NCBI GenBank assembly: GCA_021831785.1
Contig: JAKBMB010000020.1
Coordinates: 157,140-221,139, forward strand
From: Deltaproteobacteria bacterium
Lineage (GTDB): Bacteria; Desulfobacterota; Binatia; Binatales; Binataceae
DNA: 64,000 nucleotides
Direction of reading: 5' to 3'
In this document: one piece after another, positions 28,672 through 38,281 of the stretch
How the letters are laid out: each line of letters opens with the position of its first letter
How positions within the stretch are numbered: position 1 is the first letter of the stretch
Notes under the pieces: generated by a model
What the model was told of the DNA's origin: nothing
The model's input: only the letters and a program-made list of their open reading frames with translations
Database searches by the model: none
Program-made: the position numbers and the translations under genes

Positions 28672-29333
28672 CTGCTCGTGCCGGCGCGAATGGTGAACTC
28701 CACCTTGGATGGCGTTGGCCTGGCCCAGTCAGCACCCGGCCGGTCGCTTCTTTCATCAGCGCCGAAGACCGGACTGGTCATCAGCTCGCGCGGCACACCG
28801 AGCTCGTGAAGCTCTTCGCGCAGAGCCTCAGCGCGCCGCCGGTTGAGTTTGAGGTCCTCGTCGTACGCTCCCATTCGGCCGGAAGCGCTTTCGACAACGA
28901 TCTTCATATTCTTACGTTGTCTAAATTTTCTTAGCACAAGCTGACATCTGCCAGTGCCGACGTCCGTAAGCCGATCCGAGTGAGGAACAAAGCTCATCCC
29001 GCCGAAGACAATTTTTACCGGGTTGCTCGCCTCACGCGTCGAAGCTGAGCCCTGGGCGATCAGGTTTAACCCGGCCTGCAATCGCTGAGCACCGAAGCTG
29101 GCGTGGCCAAAGAAGTTCGAGCGCATAAGGTGGAAGTTTCCACTCTCGCTAAAACCTTGAGCCAGCGCGCAACGGAGCGCCGGTACGGCGGGGCTGGGTC
29201 GGTCCGATGCGCAGACCTCGGCCGGCGAAGCGCTGGCCATGCTCCGCCGGCCGGCGTTGGCCGGCGCGATTGTAAACGACGAAAAAAGCAGGGAGGATAC
29301 GATTGGGTAAGCTATAACGCTCTTGAGGGGCAA
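28668..29333 (-). CDS. OmpA-like domain lipidless envelope protein
   Basis: 221 residues with an N-terminal Sec signal (VSSLLFSSFTIAPANA). The C-terminal half resembles an OmpA/MotB peptidoglycan-binding domain: IVFGGMSFVPHSDRLT, then MKIVVESASGRMGAYDEDLKLNRRRAEALREEL, quoted here as DEDLKLNRRRAEAL. The usual GHTDxxG loop is replaced by ESASGRMGA, so it is divergent. Expected in the periplasm, bound to peptidoglycan. Its stop codon lies inside the terminal repeat of the MITE-like element, so the original C-terminus may have been altered. Confidence 0.65.
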   Translation of the reverse strand: MPLKSVIAYPIVSSLLFSSFTIAPANAGRRSMASASPAEVCASDRPSPAVPALRCALAQGFSESGNFHLMRSNFFGHASFGAQRLQAGLNLIAQGSASTREASNPVKIVFGGMSFVPHSDRLTDVGTGRCQLVLRKFRQRKNMKIVVESASGRMGAYDEDLKLNRRRAEALREELHELGVPRELMTSPVFGADERSDRPGADWARPTPSKVEFTIRAGTSS

Positions 29334-29540
29334 CGGACGATCTCTCGTCTTGGCGGGCGCGGCAAAGCGCGCCGGCTTTCAAAGCACAGATACCCGCTTG
29401 AAGAACGATAGGTTATCATTTAGTTAACGCGAGTGGCAAGTCGCGCAAAAACAACGCCAGTGGCGGCACGGGTGACGACCACGGGCTGACGGCATTAAGG
29501 CTTTCTTCGGTCAGTGACCCACGGCAGGCTAGAATTTGTC

Positions 29541-29873
29541 ATGAGCCAGAGCCGACAGAACTTTGATCCCGGCGATAACGGGGTCATACGGGATTCAAGC
29601 GGCGGCGCTGATTGCGCCGCCGAAGTCGCGCCCGCTTTCTACCGTGGCGTAATCGCAAAGCTCGACCGCGCCAAGGGTTGGGGCGTTATTCGGTCGCCCA
29701 GTGGCCGCGAGCTAATATTTCAATTTCCCCTGGTTACGGTGATCGGGGCGCGGCCAGGAAGCAGGATGCCCGGCATCGAGCTGCTTGCGGAGGGCGAGGA
29801 GGTGGGATTCGACGTAACGCGCACCGCAAACGGCACGCGCGTGACGACGATTAAGCCCGCGCGCCGCTACTGA
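29541..29873 (+). CDS. Cold-shock-like OB-fold protein
   Basis: About 110 residues from ATG 29541 (GTG 29514 is an upstream alternative). The C-terminal ~70 residues follow the cold-shock-domain pattern: RGVIAKLDRAKGWGVIRS (cf. KGFGFI), GRELIFQFPLV (cf. VFVH), and LAEGEEVGFDVTRTANGTRV. The aromatic RNA-binding positions are only partly kept. A nucleic-acid-binding role is inferred. A ~25-residue disordered N-terminus precedes the domain. Confidence 0.65.
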   Translation: MSQSRQNFDPGDNGVIRDSSGGADCAAEVAPAFYRGVIAKLDRAKGWGVIRSPSGRELIFQFPLVTVIGARPGSRMPGIELLAEGEEVGFDVTRTANGTRVTTIKPARRY

Positions 29874-30169
29874 GCCCGTCACCCAAGGGCTTGCACGGGG
29901 CTCCTTTCCTACGCTTGGCGCAGGCAGCCGAAGCGATGTGCAGCGGCTGCGGCACGATTGCTCGGCGCGAGTAAGCATTCCATCGGCAGCGCCGCTGTGC
30001 CCTTGGATAGAGCGCCGCGCGCGCCGGCGGGCCGTGGGCGCCGAAGAGACAAATTGGCGCAGCACCGGTTGCTTCAGGTAATGTTTGCGTTGCATGCTCT
30101 TGACGACGCTCGCAGGCGCGGCCGAAACCGGAACTTGCTAGTCCGACGACAAACGAGGAGTCGACGGAG

Positions 30170-31528
30170 TTGGAAATCGGGGGCAAAGAGGATCTGATCC
30201 GGTACTTCGCGGACGGGGCCAAGCCGCGCTCGGACTGGCGGGTTGGAACCGAGTACGAAAGTATCGCGGTTTCGAGCAGCACCGGCGCCGCGCTTCCCTA
30301 TTCGGCAGCCGGCGGGGTCGAGCATATGCTTCGCGCGCTTGCCGAGCGCTTCGGTTACGAAGCCGAGGAGGAAGATGGGAGAGCCCTGGCGCTAATCGGT
30401 CCGCGTTCCTCGATCACGCTGGAGCCCGGCGCGCAGATCGAGCTTTCCGGCGAACAGTGCGACACGATTCATTGCGCTCAGCGCGAGTTTGCGGACCACG
30501 TGCAGCGTCTGATCGAGGCCGGTCGGAAATTTGACGTCGCGCTGCTCGGTTTGGGAATGCAACCGGTGAGTAAGCTCGACGAAATCGAGCTGATCCCCAA
30601 GGCGCGCTATCGCATAATGTTTCCTTACATGTCGCGCAAAGGACGCCTCGGGCAACGGATGATGAAGCAGACGGCCGGCGTGCAGGCCAACCTTGATTAC
30701 AGCGACGAGGCGGACGCGATGCGCAAGCTCAGGCTCAGCGCCGGGCTAGTGCCGCTGCTCTACGCGATTTTCGCCAACTCGCCGCTCAGCGACGGTGGAC
30801 TCAACGGCTATCAGAGCTTGCGCGGCCATATCTGGCTCGACACCGACCCGGACCGCTGCGGGGTACCCGAATTTCTCTTCCGCGACGACGCCGGGTTCGA
30901 GGACTACGCCGACTACGCGCTCGACGTGCCGATGTATTTTCTTGTCCGCGACCATCGCTACATTGATCTGACTCAGCCTCCGGGCTTAACCTTTCGCCGG
31001 TTCCTGCGCGCCGGATGGAACGGCGAGCGTGCTACGCTGGACGACTGGGCCGCCCATCTGACGACGATTTTTACCGAGGTGCGGCTCAAGCGTTACATCG
31101 AGGTGCGATGCGCAGACAGCCAGCCGCCCGAACTGATTCTGTCGCTTCCGGCGTTGCTCAAGGGCGTTCTCTGCGATTCGGACGCGATGGAGAGCGCGTG
31201 GGATTTGGTCAAGCGCTGGAGCTTCGAGGAGCGGCTGCGGCTCACCGATATGGCGCACAAGCTCGGGCTGGAGGCGCGCGCGGGCAGGACTCGCCTGCAG
31301 GAGCTCGCGCTGGAATTGCTGGAAATCGCCGCTGCCGGATTGACGCGCGCGCGCTGTCTCAACGGCCGAGGCGAAGACGAAAGCATCTACCTTTATCGGA
31401 TGCTCGACCTGGTGCGCAGCGGCCGCAATCAAGCGACGTTGACGATAGAACGCTGGAAGGGGCGCTGGAATTATCAGGTACACCGCATGCTCAAGGAGTG
31501 CTCCTACGAGGCCGACGGCCTTTCGTGA
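30170..31528 (+). CDS. gshA: Glutamate-cysteine ligase, plant/proteobacterial type
   Basis: First step of glutathione synthesis (Glu + Cys + ATP). The 452 residues match the GCL type found in plants and alphaproteobacteria: WRVGTEYESIAV, ITLEPGAQIELSG, GMQPVSKLDEIELIPKARYRIM (quoted in part: LIPKARYRIMFPYM), QTAGVQANLDYSDEADAMRK, and IEVRCADSQPPEL. The start is TTG 30170 after an ACGAGGAGTCGACGGAG region. The gspC ATG begins immediately after its stop. gshB is not in the window. Confidence 0.92.
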   Translation: MEIGGKEDLIRYFADGAKPRSDWRVGTEYESIAVSSSTGAALPYSAAGGVEHMLRALAERFGYEAEEEDGRALALIGPRSSITLEPGAQIELSGEQCDTIHCAQREFADHVQRLIEAGRKFDVALLGLGMQPVSKLDEIELIPKARYRIMFPYMSRKGRLGQRMMKQTAGVQANLDYSDEADAMRKLRLSAGLVPLLYAIFANSPLSDGGLNGYQSLRGHIWLDTDPDRCGVPEFLFRDDAGFEDYADYALDVPMYFLVRDHRYIDLTQPPGLTFRRFLRAGWNGERATLDDWAAHLTTIFTEVRLKRYIEVRCADSQPPELILSLPALLKGVLCDSDAMESAWDLVKRWSFEERLRLTDMAHKLGLEARAGRTRLQELALELLEIAAAGLTRARCLNGRGEDESIYLYRMLDLVRSGRNQATLTIERWKGRWNYQVHRMLKECSYEADGLS

Positions 31529-32398
31529 ATGCGTCCTAGGCTTACGGAAAACCATATAATCGCGCTTAACTTCCTGCTTATCGCGGGCATCGCCTTCGTC
31601 TTGGCGCTGGCGGTAAACGACTTTGTCCGCTGGCGCCTGGCGTGGCTGGACCGCGGCGCGGTTTTTTTGGGCCCACAACTCGGAGCTCATATGCCGCGTT
31701 CACGCTCGCGCGCCGACTATGAGATGATTGTCCGGCGCGACGTTTTCAATGCCGCCAGACCGGTACGAGGCCCGGTCATCGCCGCCCCGGTTAATTTGCA
31801 TCTAAGGCTGCTCGGCACCTCCCAGATGAGCCAGTCGCGTCCTTACGCGGTGATCGAGGACGAAAGCTCGCGCAGGCAGTCGCTCTACCGGCTTAGAGAC
31901 GAGATTCCAGGCGGGGGACGGCTAGTGCTGATCGAGAAGAACCGCGTGATCGTCGAACGCAATGGGCAAAACGTCGCGCTCGAGATACCGCTCAATCCCG
32001 CCTTCGCTCAATCCTCGTCGGCTGCTCAGCCGGCGAGGCGAACCAAGGCGCCCAGCGCCGGAGTGCGGCGCGTGGCGCCGAACCGATGGCAGCTTAGCCG
32101 CGCGACCGTCGACCGAAGCATGCAAAACCTGGGGCAGTTGCTGATGCAGGCCCGCGCGACGCCCAATCTTAAGGGCGGAAAAATCGAAGGCTTTAGGCTC
32201 TCGGAAATCCAACCCGATTCGCTGTTCGGCGAGCTGGGGCTGCAAAACGGCGACATCATCACCCAGGTAAACGGACAGCAGATAAACGACCCCGCGCGGG
32301 CGATGCAGCTTCTCGAGCTGCTGCGCAATCAGCAATCGATTTCGCTGGATGTGATTCGCAACGGCCAGCCGACCGAGCTCGACTTCGACATCCACTGA
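31529..32398 (+). CDS. gspC: Type II secretion GspC-like inner-membrane protein with PDZ domain
   Basis: 289 residues: a short cytoplasmic N-terminus, one transmembrane helix (IIALNFLLIAGIAFVLALAV), a periplasmic homology region (VNLHLRLLGTSQMSQSRPYAVI), and a C-terminal PDZ domain (GKIEGFRLSEIQPDSLFGEL, then GLQNGDIITQVNGQQI). This is the domain order of GspC, which couples the inner-membrane platform to the GspD secretin. No gspD-gspM genes are adjacent, so it is an orphan here and may work with a system encoded elsewhere. Confidence 0.82.
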   Translation: MRPRLTENHIIALNFLLIAGIAFVLALAVNDFVRWRLAWLDRGAVFLGPQLGAHMPRSRSRADYEMIVRRDVFNAARPVRGPVIAAPVNLHLRLLGTSQMSQSRPYAVIEDESSRRQSLYRLRDEIPGGGRLVLIEKNRVIVERNGQNVALEIPLNPAFAQSSSAAQPARRTKAPSAGVRRVAPNRWQLSRATVDRSMQNLGQLLMQARATPNLKGGKIEGFRLSEIQPDSLFGELGLQNGDIITQVNGQQINDPARAMQLLELLRNQQSISLDVIRNGQPTELDFDIH

Positions 32399-32401
32399 AC
32401 G

Positions 32402-33115
32402 ATGGAGCTACGCGCCGCCCATGCCGCGGAGCGGGATGAAGTGCTCGATCTGCTCGCCCTATGGTACGGCGATCGGGGCTTCTTCGCCCGCTATAACCTG
32501 AACGACCCTCGCTTTTGCGACGAGCTATGTCTGGTCGCGCGCGAAGGCGGCCGGCTCATCGCCACGGCGCAAATCTTCGACCGGCGCATAAGGCTCGACG
32601 GACACGCGGTTGCGGCCGGCGCGCTGGGTTCGGTGTTTACCCATCCCGACTACCGCGGCCGAGGCGTCGGCTCGGCGCTTATCTCGCTGGCGCTCGCGAC
32701 GATGGAGCGCGAAGGCTTCGAGGTCTCCCTGCTGTTCAGCGACCGGCTTAATTTTTACGGCCGCTTCGGCTGGCGTAGCGTGCCCCGCATCATCAGTATC
32801 GTCAGCCCTTTGCCGCGCGGCCGGCTCGCAAGCTCGTTAGCGCTCAGGCGTTTTGAGCGCGGGCGGGACCTCGCGCAAGTGAGCCAAATTTACGACCAGT
32901 ACAGCGGCCGCTTTAATACCGCAGTGGTGCGCGAACCTTCTTATTGGCTCGGCAATCTCGCTTTCGCCGGCAATCCGGACGAATTCTTCGTCGTCGCGGC
33001 GAACGAGAAAAGCCCAACCGCGCGGCTTGGATGGGGAGACGCGGAGGTCACGCAAAACCTCTTCTCGCTTATATCATCGAAGGATGCGATGTTTTGGACT
33101 GCGGACCGCTTCTGA
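32402..33115 (+). CDS. GNAT family N-acetyltransferase, short form
   Basis: 237 residues. The acetyl-CoA loop is seen in GSVFTHPDYRGRGVGSALI, preceded by AAGALG and followed by FYGRFGWRSVPRI, as in the N-terminal GNAT domain of Eis-like enzymes. Those proteins are usually near 400 residues; here ~160 residues of the middle and C-terminal part seem missing, while the ending MFWTADRF resembles the family C-terminus. An internal deletion is possible. Substrate unknown. It starts 3 bp after gspC. Confidence 0.75.
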   Translation: MELRAAHAAERDEVLDLLALWYGDRGFFARYNLNDPRFCDELCLVAREGGRLIATAQIFDRRIRLDGHAVAAGALGSVFTHPDYRGRGVGSALISLALATMEREGFEVSLLFSDRLNFYGRFGWRSVPRIISIVSPLPRGRLASSLALRRFERGRDLAQVSQIYDQYSGRFNTAVVREPSYWLGNLAFAGNPDEFFVVAANEKSPTARLGWGDAEVTQNLFSLISSKDAMFWTADRF

Positions 33116-33250
33116 CAGGATGGGAAAGAACGGGCCTTCGCTGGCGCCTCGGTGTGCTTATGTGCCGGCCGGCGTCTTATGGAGAGGCAAGACGAAAGCC
33201 GCTATGAGAAGTATTTTGCGCGCCGCCGGCCTTGCCCGAGGGATTCGGCG

Positions 33251-34162
33251 ATGATCAAGAAGCTTGGCATCTGGCTCCTCGTTGGGGCGGTGACATTGGG
33301 GGCGATCAACCTGGCGCTGCACTTCGGACAAAAGTACCACGACCGGCTGCCGTATGACATCGATAAGGCGTTCCCTGTCGGCCGGCCGTTCGTGCCCGGC
33401 GAAATTTACGCGACGACGCTTGCCGAGATAGTCGACCATGAGCTGCACAGCGGCTTTGGATGGCGGCCGAACGACCTGTTTATCTGGGGGCCGTTCCTGA
33501 TGGCCGACAACAACTCCGATCGCCAGCTCGGAATAATCATGGCCGTGCGCGAAACGTGCCGGGTCTTCAAAGATCACCTGACCAAGATTTCTTCCAACGA
33601 TTACGACACCAACTTGGTAATCGCCGATACGGACTTTCGCAATGACGCCTTGCGCTGGTGGCTTCCTTCGGCGGAGACCAAGTACAACGACGGCATATAT
33701 CATCTGCGCGCTTACGTGAGCGGTTTGCGCGCCAAACCACCGAGCTCGCGTCCGCTCAACCAGCGCAACATCGAACTCATCCGGCTGTTCCAGGCCTGGA
33801 GCGATCTACTCGGCGACGCGCACGCCAATCTCTACCGTTCGCGCAAAGACAATGGCGATCCGGTCTACCCGTGGGACGTCGACGACTACTTCTACCACGC
33901 TCAAGGGTACGCCCACGTCATGTACTACATGATGCAGGCGGTGAAGCAGGAATATCCGAACCCGCTGAAAGTCAAACCGGTGCTGGCGACCCTGTTTGAC
34001 GAAACCATCCAGCCTTTGGGGAAAGCTGCGACGATGAAGCCGCTGATCGTGCTTGACGGCTCTCCGGAAGGACTGCTCGCCAACCACCGGCGAAACCTCG
34101 ACGCTTATATCACCGAGGCACGCCAAAAGATGTACTCGATTCGCGAAGAGCTCGAGCGCTAG
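33251..34162 (+). CDS. DUF2333 family protein
   Basis: 303 residues starting at ATG 33251. One N-terminal membrane anchor (LGIWLLVGAVTLGAINLAL) is followed by a soluble domain with the family's aromatic motifs (DHELHSGFGWRPNDLFIWGP, DNNSDRQLGIIMAVRETC). DUF2333 proteins are of unknown function, and the domain would face the periplasm. Coding could begin earlier at 33152, but those codons do not match the family. Confidence 0.85.
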   Translation: MIKKLGIWLLVGAVTLGAINLALHFGQKYHDRLPYDIDKAFPVGRPFVPGEIYATTLAEIVDHELHSGFGWRPNDLFIWGPFLMADNNSDRQLGIIMAVRETCRVFKDHLTKISSNDYDTNLVIADTDFRNDALRWWLPSAETKYNDGIYHLRAYVSGLRAKPPSSRPLNQRNIELIRLFQAWSDLLGDAHANLYRSRKDNGDPVYPWDVDDYFYHAQGYAHVMYYMMQAVKQEYPNPLKVKPVLATLFDETIQPLGKAATMKPLIVLDGSPEGLLANHRRNLDAYITEARQKMYSIREELER

Positions 34163-34390
34163 CCTCGGCGGCGCATGCCAGCACTCGCTGGGAAACGCGT
34201 GAGTTCGGTTCGCTCGCCGCTCCATTTTCTCCTGTCCTGGGTGCGCTCTCTGAACACGGTTGCTGTTAGGAACCGGCTTGTGTCCCATAAAAACCTTCAT
34301 GGGACTTGCGCGACCTTCGCTATTCCAAGAAGTTTTGAAAGATATGGGAAACTCCACGGCCGCTCTCGCAAACGAGGGAAGATAGGCGTC

Positions 34391-36739
34391 ATGATCATCG
34401 ACCGCCCGGTATCTCCGGCTGAGTTCCGGCCTCGAGGGTTGAGCGCTGAAGAGGCGCGCAGACGCCTCGTCGAATACGGCCCCAACGCCGTCGCCGAGGA
34501 AAGGCCGCATCTTATCCGCGCCTTTTTCGGCAAGTTCTGGGCCCCGGTGCCCTGGATGCTCGAGGTCACCATCGTGCTCGAGCTTGCCCTCGGCAAGCGT
34601 TTGGAGGGCGCCGTGATCGCGACGCTGCTGATCTTCAACGTCTCGTTGGGTCTTTTCCAGGAAACCCGGGCGCGCAGCGCTCTTAAGCTGTTGCAGAAGC
34701 GGCTGGCCGTAAGGGCGAGGGTTCTGCGTGACGCGGCATGGAGTCTCATTGCGGCAGAGGAGCTGGTGCCGGGTGATTTCGTTCACCTGCAAATCGGCGA
34801 CCTCGTGCCTGCCGACCTTAGGGTCCGCGAGGGCCAGGTCTTGATCGATCAGTCGGCACTCACCGGTGAGTCGGCGCCGGTCGAGGCGGACCAGGGCAAG
34901 ACGGTTTACGCCGGTTCACTGGTCAAGCGCGGCGAGGCCAGCGGCGAGGTTACCGCAACCGGCAAGCGAACCTATTTCGGAAAGACCGCCGAACTGCTGC
35001 GGTCGGCCAAGACGGCCAGCCACTTGCAGCGCATCATCTTCACTATCGTAAAGTACCTCGTGGCCATTGACGCCGTCTTGGCGGGCGCGGTTTTCCTGTA
35101 CGCCGGGCTCGTCGGAATGCCTCCGGCCGAAACCGTTTCATTTGTGCTGATTCTCCTGGTGGCTTCGGTTCCGGCTGCGCTGCCGGCCACCTTCACGTTG
35201 GCCACCGCTCTCGGCGCGATGGAATTGGCCAAGCGCGGGGTGCTGGTGACACGGTTGTCGGCGATCGAAGAAGCGGCGGCGATGGATTTGTTGTGCAGCG
35301 ACAAGACCGGAACGATAACTCAAAATCAGCTATCGCTGGCCGACCTGCACCCCTATCCGCCCTTCGCAGAGCGCGAGCTGCTGCGCCTTGCAGCGTATGC
35401 CAGCGATGATGCGGGTCAGGATCCGATCGACCTCGCCGTGCTTTCCCGCGCCAACGCCGAGGGCGTTGTCCCGACGCCGGCTCAGCGCCTCAAGTTCATT
35501 CCGTTTGAGCCGGCGACCAAGCTTGCCGAAGCCACAGTCGCTCGCGACGGCAAGGAATTGCGCGTGCTGAAGGGCGCACCGCAGGCGATTGCCGCCCGGG
35601 TCGGCCGCACGGCCGACATGGACGCCGACGTGGAGCGGCTCGCGGCGAGGGGTTACCGCGTGCTCGCTGTCGCCGGCGGACCCGAGGGCGCCGTCCGTAT
35701 GGTTGGACTCCTGGCGCTTCAGGATCCGCCTCGGGCCGATTCCAAGTCTCTGGTGAAGAGCTTGAACGATTTGGGTGTCCGCGTTGCGATGGTTACCGGA
35801 GACGGCCTCGCGACCGCTCGTGCAGTGGCCACGCAGGTTGGCATAGAGGGTCGCGCCTGTTCGGCGCAGGACCTGTGTGAGCATCTCGATGAAGCGCTCG
35901 ATTGCGCGGTCTTCGCCGGTGTCTTTCCTCAAGACAAGTTTCATCTTGTCGAAGCCTTACAGCGGGCAGGCCACGTAGTCGGCATGACCGGAGACGGAGT
36001 CAACGATGCTCCAGCTTTGAAACAGGCGGAAGTCGGCATCGCGGTCGCTAGCGCCACCGACGTGGCAAAGGCGTCGGCAAGCCTGGTGCTCACCAACCCG
36101 GGGCTCACCGACACGCTGGCTGCGGTCGAAACCAGCCGGCGAATTTATCAGCGCATGCTGACCTACACCCTCAACAAGATCATCAAGACCGTCGAGATCG
36201 CGCTATTCCTCAGCATCGGTGTGATTCTTACGCACACTTTCATCATCACGCCGCTGCTGATCATAATGTTGTTGTTCACCAACGACTTTGTGACCATGTC
36301 GATTGCGACGGATCACGTGTTCGCTTCGCCAACGCCGGATCGTTGGCACATCCGGACCTTGATGCTGGCTGGGATGGGCCTCGGCAGTCTCATCCTGCTG
36401 CTGTCCTTCGGACTGTTTTTCTATGGGCGCGATTTGCTTCACCTGCCGCTTGCTCAGTTGCAGACCCTGGTCTTCGTGACGCTCGTGTTCACCGGTCAGG
36501 GGATGATCTATATGGTGCGCGAGCGCCGTCACTTTTGGAGTTCTGCTCCGAGCCGATGGATGATTCTTAGTTCCATTGGGGATGTAAGCGCGGTCTACGT
36601 CTTGTCAACCCATGGAATTCTGATGGCGCCGCTCCCGCAGGCCGTGGTTATTTCAGTGATTTTGGCATGCGTGCTCTACCTGATCGCATTGGACTTCCTC
36701 AAGGTTCCAATTCTGCGGCGCCTAATGTATACGTCGTAA
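34391..36739 (+). CDS. P3A-type (plasma-membrane H+-ATPase-like) cation-transporting ATPase
   Basis: ATP-driven cation export, most likely H+. The 782 residues carry the P-type hallmarks: actuator LTGES (TGE at ~159-161), TM4 ASVPAALPATFTLATALG, the phosphorylated Asp in CSDKTGTIT (~304), MVTGDGLATA, and GMTGDGVNDAPALKQAE. About ten membrane helices are predicted. The TM4 pattern and short nucleotide-binding domain fit group IIIA of archaea, plants and some bacteria. No autoinhibitory C-terminal tail is present. ATG 34391 fits the cytoplasmic N-terminus (GLSAEEARRRLVEYGPNAV). A universal stress protein gene follows 63 bp downstream, suggesting acid or ion stress. Confidence 0.92.
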   Translation: MIIDRPVSPAEFRPRGLSAEEARRRLVEYGPNAVAEERPHLIRAFFGKFWAPVPWMLEVTIVLELALGKRLEGAVIATLLIFNVSLGLFQETRARSALKLLQKRLAVRARVLRDAAWSLIAAEELVPGDFVHLQIGDLVPADLRVREGQVLIDQSALTGESAPVEADQGKTVYAGSLVKRGEASGEVTATGKRTYFGKTAELLRSAKTASHLQRIIFTIVKYLVAIDAVLAGAVFLYAGLVGMPPAETVSFVLILLVASVPAALPATFTLATALGAMELAKRGVLVTRLSAIEEAAAMDLLCSDKTGTITQNQLSLADLHPYPPFAERELLRLAAYASDDAGQDPIDLAVLSRANAEGVVPTPAQRLKFIPFEPATKLAEATVARDGKELRVLKGAPQAIAARVGRTADMDADVERLAARGYRVLAVAGGPEGAVRMVGLLALQDPPRADSKSLVKSLNDLGVRVAMVTGDGLATARAVATQVGIEGRACSAQDLCEHLDEALDCAVFAGVFPQDKFHLVEALQRAGHVVGMTGDGVNDAPALKQAEVGIAVASATDVAKASASLVLTNPGLTDTLAAVETSRRIYQRMLTYTLNKIIKTVEIALFLSIGVILTHTFIITPLLIIMLLFTNDFVTMSIATDHVFASPTPDRWHIRTLMLAGMGLGSLILLLSFGLFFYGRDLLHLPLAQLQTLVFVTLVFTGQGMIYMVRERRHFWSSAPSRWMILSSIGDVSAVYVLSTHGILMAPLPQAVVISVILACVLYLIALDFLKVPILRRLMYTS

Positions 36740-36802
36740 GGTTCATCAGAAGCCCGAGCGTTCACTCGAATCCGATTGGTGGTGCTTGCTAAGAGGAGCC
36801 AG

Positions 36803-37273
36803 ATGCCTCAATTCAAAAAAATTCTTTGTCCGGTCGACTTCGACCAAAACTCGCTCAGGGCGCTGCGGCTTGCCTCCGAACTGGCGCAAGAGGGCAAAGC
36901 GGTTCTGTACGTGGTCCACGTAGTTGCGATGCCCCCCGGACCCGAGGTAGCGCTGCCCTTCGGCAGGATGGAAGCCGCTGCGAGAACCAAACTCGAGGAG
37001 ATGATTCGCCGGAAAGTCAATGTTAAAGCCCGCTGCGAAATTAAAGTCCTGATGGGTGATCCAAGCGTTGAGATCCTTCAAGTGGCGAAGCGACTGGACG
37101 CTAAGCTGATCGTGATGGCCACTCACGGCCGCAAGGGGCTGCGTCGTCTCGTCCTCGGAAGTGTGGCCGAACAGGTCGTTCGAGAAGCGCCGTGTCCGGT
37201 CCTGACGGTCGGTCCGAGGATGACGCGCGTCAAGGGCTCGCAAACCGTATCGCCCGGAAAGCAGCGCGCTTAA
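36803..37273 (+). CDS. Universal stress protein, UspA family
   Basis: 156 residues from ATG 36803, preceded by AAGAGGAGCC. The fold is clear from FKKILCPVDFDQNSLRALR, the conserved acidic residues, LIVMATHGRKGLRRLVLGS (nucleotide-binding GxxGxxxxxGS pattern) and VVREAPCPVLTVG. The ATP-binding version of the loop seems kept. Probably co-expressed with the P-type ATPase. Confidence 0.92.
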   Translation: MPQFKKILCPVDFDQNSLRALRLASELAQEGKAVLYVVHVVAMPPGPEVALPFGRMEAAARTKLEEMIRRKVNVKARCEIKVLMGDPSVEILQVAKRLDAKLIVMATHGRKGLRRLVLGSVAEQVVREAPCPVLTVGPRMTRVKGSQTVSPGKQRA

Positions 37274-37736
37274 AAGAGCCTTCTCGTACAAGCGCAGGCA
37301 GCCATAAACTGCTGCCGCACCGTGTATAAAGTCCCTCCCGCCGCCGGCGGCGATCTGCCGGTCGCGCTTGCGGCGACCAAATCAGCGTAACGCTCGTCCC
37401 ATTCTCGCCGCGCTTTGAGATAGGCGCTGCCTTCCATGCCGACGCCTCATAGCCAGCGGTCGAGCACGTGTTCTGAAATTCGCGCTCGCTGGACTCTGAC
37501 GGTGAGCAGATTGTGTGCCAGTTATCGGGCGCTCCCTGCCGTCTTATGGTTTGCCGCAGCGAATGGCACTGAATGTCAGCGACTGTGGTGAAAACAATTG
37601 GCGAAGCGGAAAACAGCCGCCGCCCGCTCGCTTCTATGTTTCTGAGGTCGTGACCGTATAATTGCGCTAGCGGGCAAAGGGCAGGAAAAGAGAAGAATTG
37701 GGCAGCGGTCAAAACCTGCAGGTGGAGAATTCAGCA
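37274..37736. other. 463-bp intergenic region
   Basis: No gene seen. A GGTCGC/GCGACC stem occurs in the first 120 bp. TATAAT at 37657-37662 lies 75 bp before the next gene without a clear -35, so it is only a possible promoter. Confidence 0.4.
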
Positions 37737-38156
37737 ATGCGTTATGGCTTCACCGATGACGAGTGGCGGATGATTGAGCGGTTGGTGCGAGAGATTTTGG
37801 TCGAGAGGGTTCGCCCGGAGGTTCGGCCGATTCCTTACTCCGAGCTGACCGAGGTTGCAGTTGCTAGACTCCGTGACCGACCGGCGCTGGCTGAGAAGAC
37901 TCGTGAAATTCTGAGACCGGACTCTTACGCGCTGGCGAATATGCTAGGGGAAATTTCGACCGAGTCGTGCAATGGTGCTCCCGATCGCGGAATGCTGTCT
38001 GTAGTGGTCGTGCACAAGGACGGAGACATGCGCCCCGGCAAGGGTTTCTTTGAATGCGCTGTGACCCTCGGGCGTCTGCGGTCGAATGCATCGGATGAAG
38101 AGAAGGAGGCGCTCTGGATCAGAGAGCTGGATCTCGTGAGCCGCAGCTACGCTTAG
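37737..38156 (+). CDS. Hypothetical protein next to the island junction
   Basis: 139 residues. ATG 37737 is preceded by GGTGGAG. The N-terminal part is helical and charged (DDEWRMIERLVREILVER); the C-terminal part has MLSVVVVHKDGDMRPGKGFFECAVTLGR, a pattern I associate with a recurring but uncharacterised protein. No catalytic motif is seen. It is the last gene before the tRNA fragment. Confidence 0.6.
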   Translation: MRYGFTDDEWRMIERLVREILVERVRPEVRPIPYSELTEVAVARLRDRPALAEKTREILRPDSYALANMLGEISTESCNGAPDRGMLSVVVVHKDGDMRPGKGFFECAVTLGRLRSNASDEEKEALWIRELDLVSRSYA

Positions 38157-38281
38157 ATCCTCAGAGCCACAAAGCCATGGACATGGTTCTTCGATTTGTG
38201 GACACGGTGTGGGCACGAAACTACGACGGTCTATCTTCCCGATGGCCCATCGTCAGAACTACTTGATTTTATTGATTTTTT

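Noticed and set aside
32944..33207. Frameshift in the GNAT gene
   Set aside because: Another frame shows a vaguely fitting KPLLAYIIEG, but the main frame ends with MFWTADRF, which looks like the native C-terminus; an internal deletion fits better.
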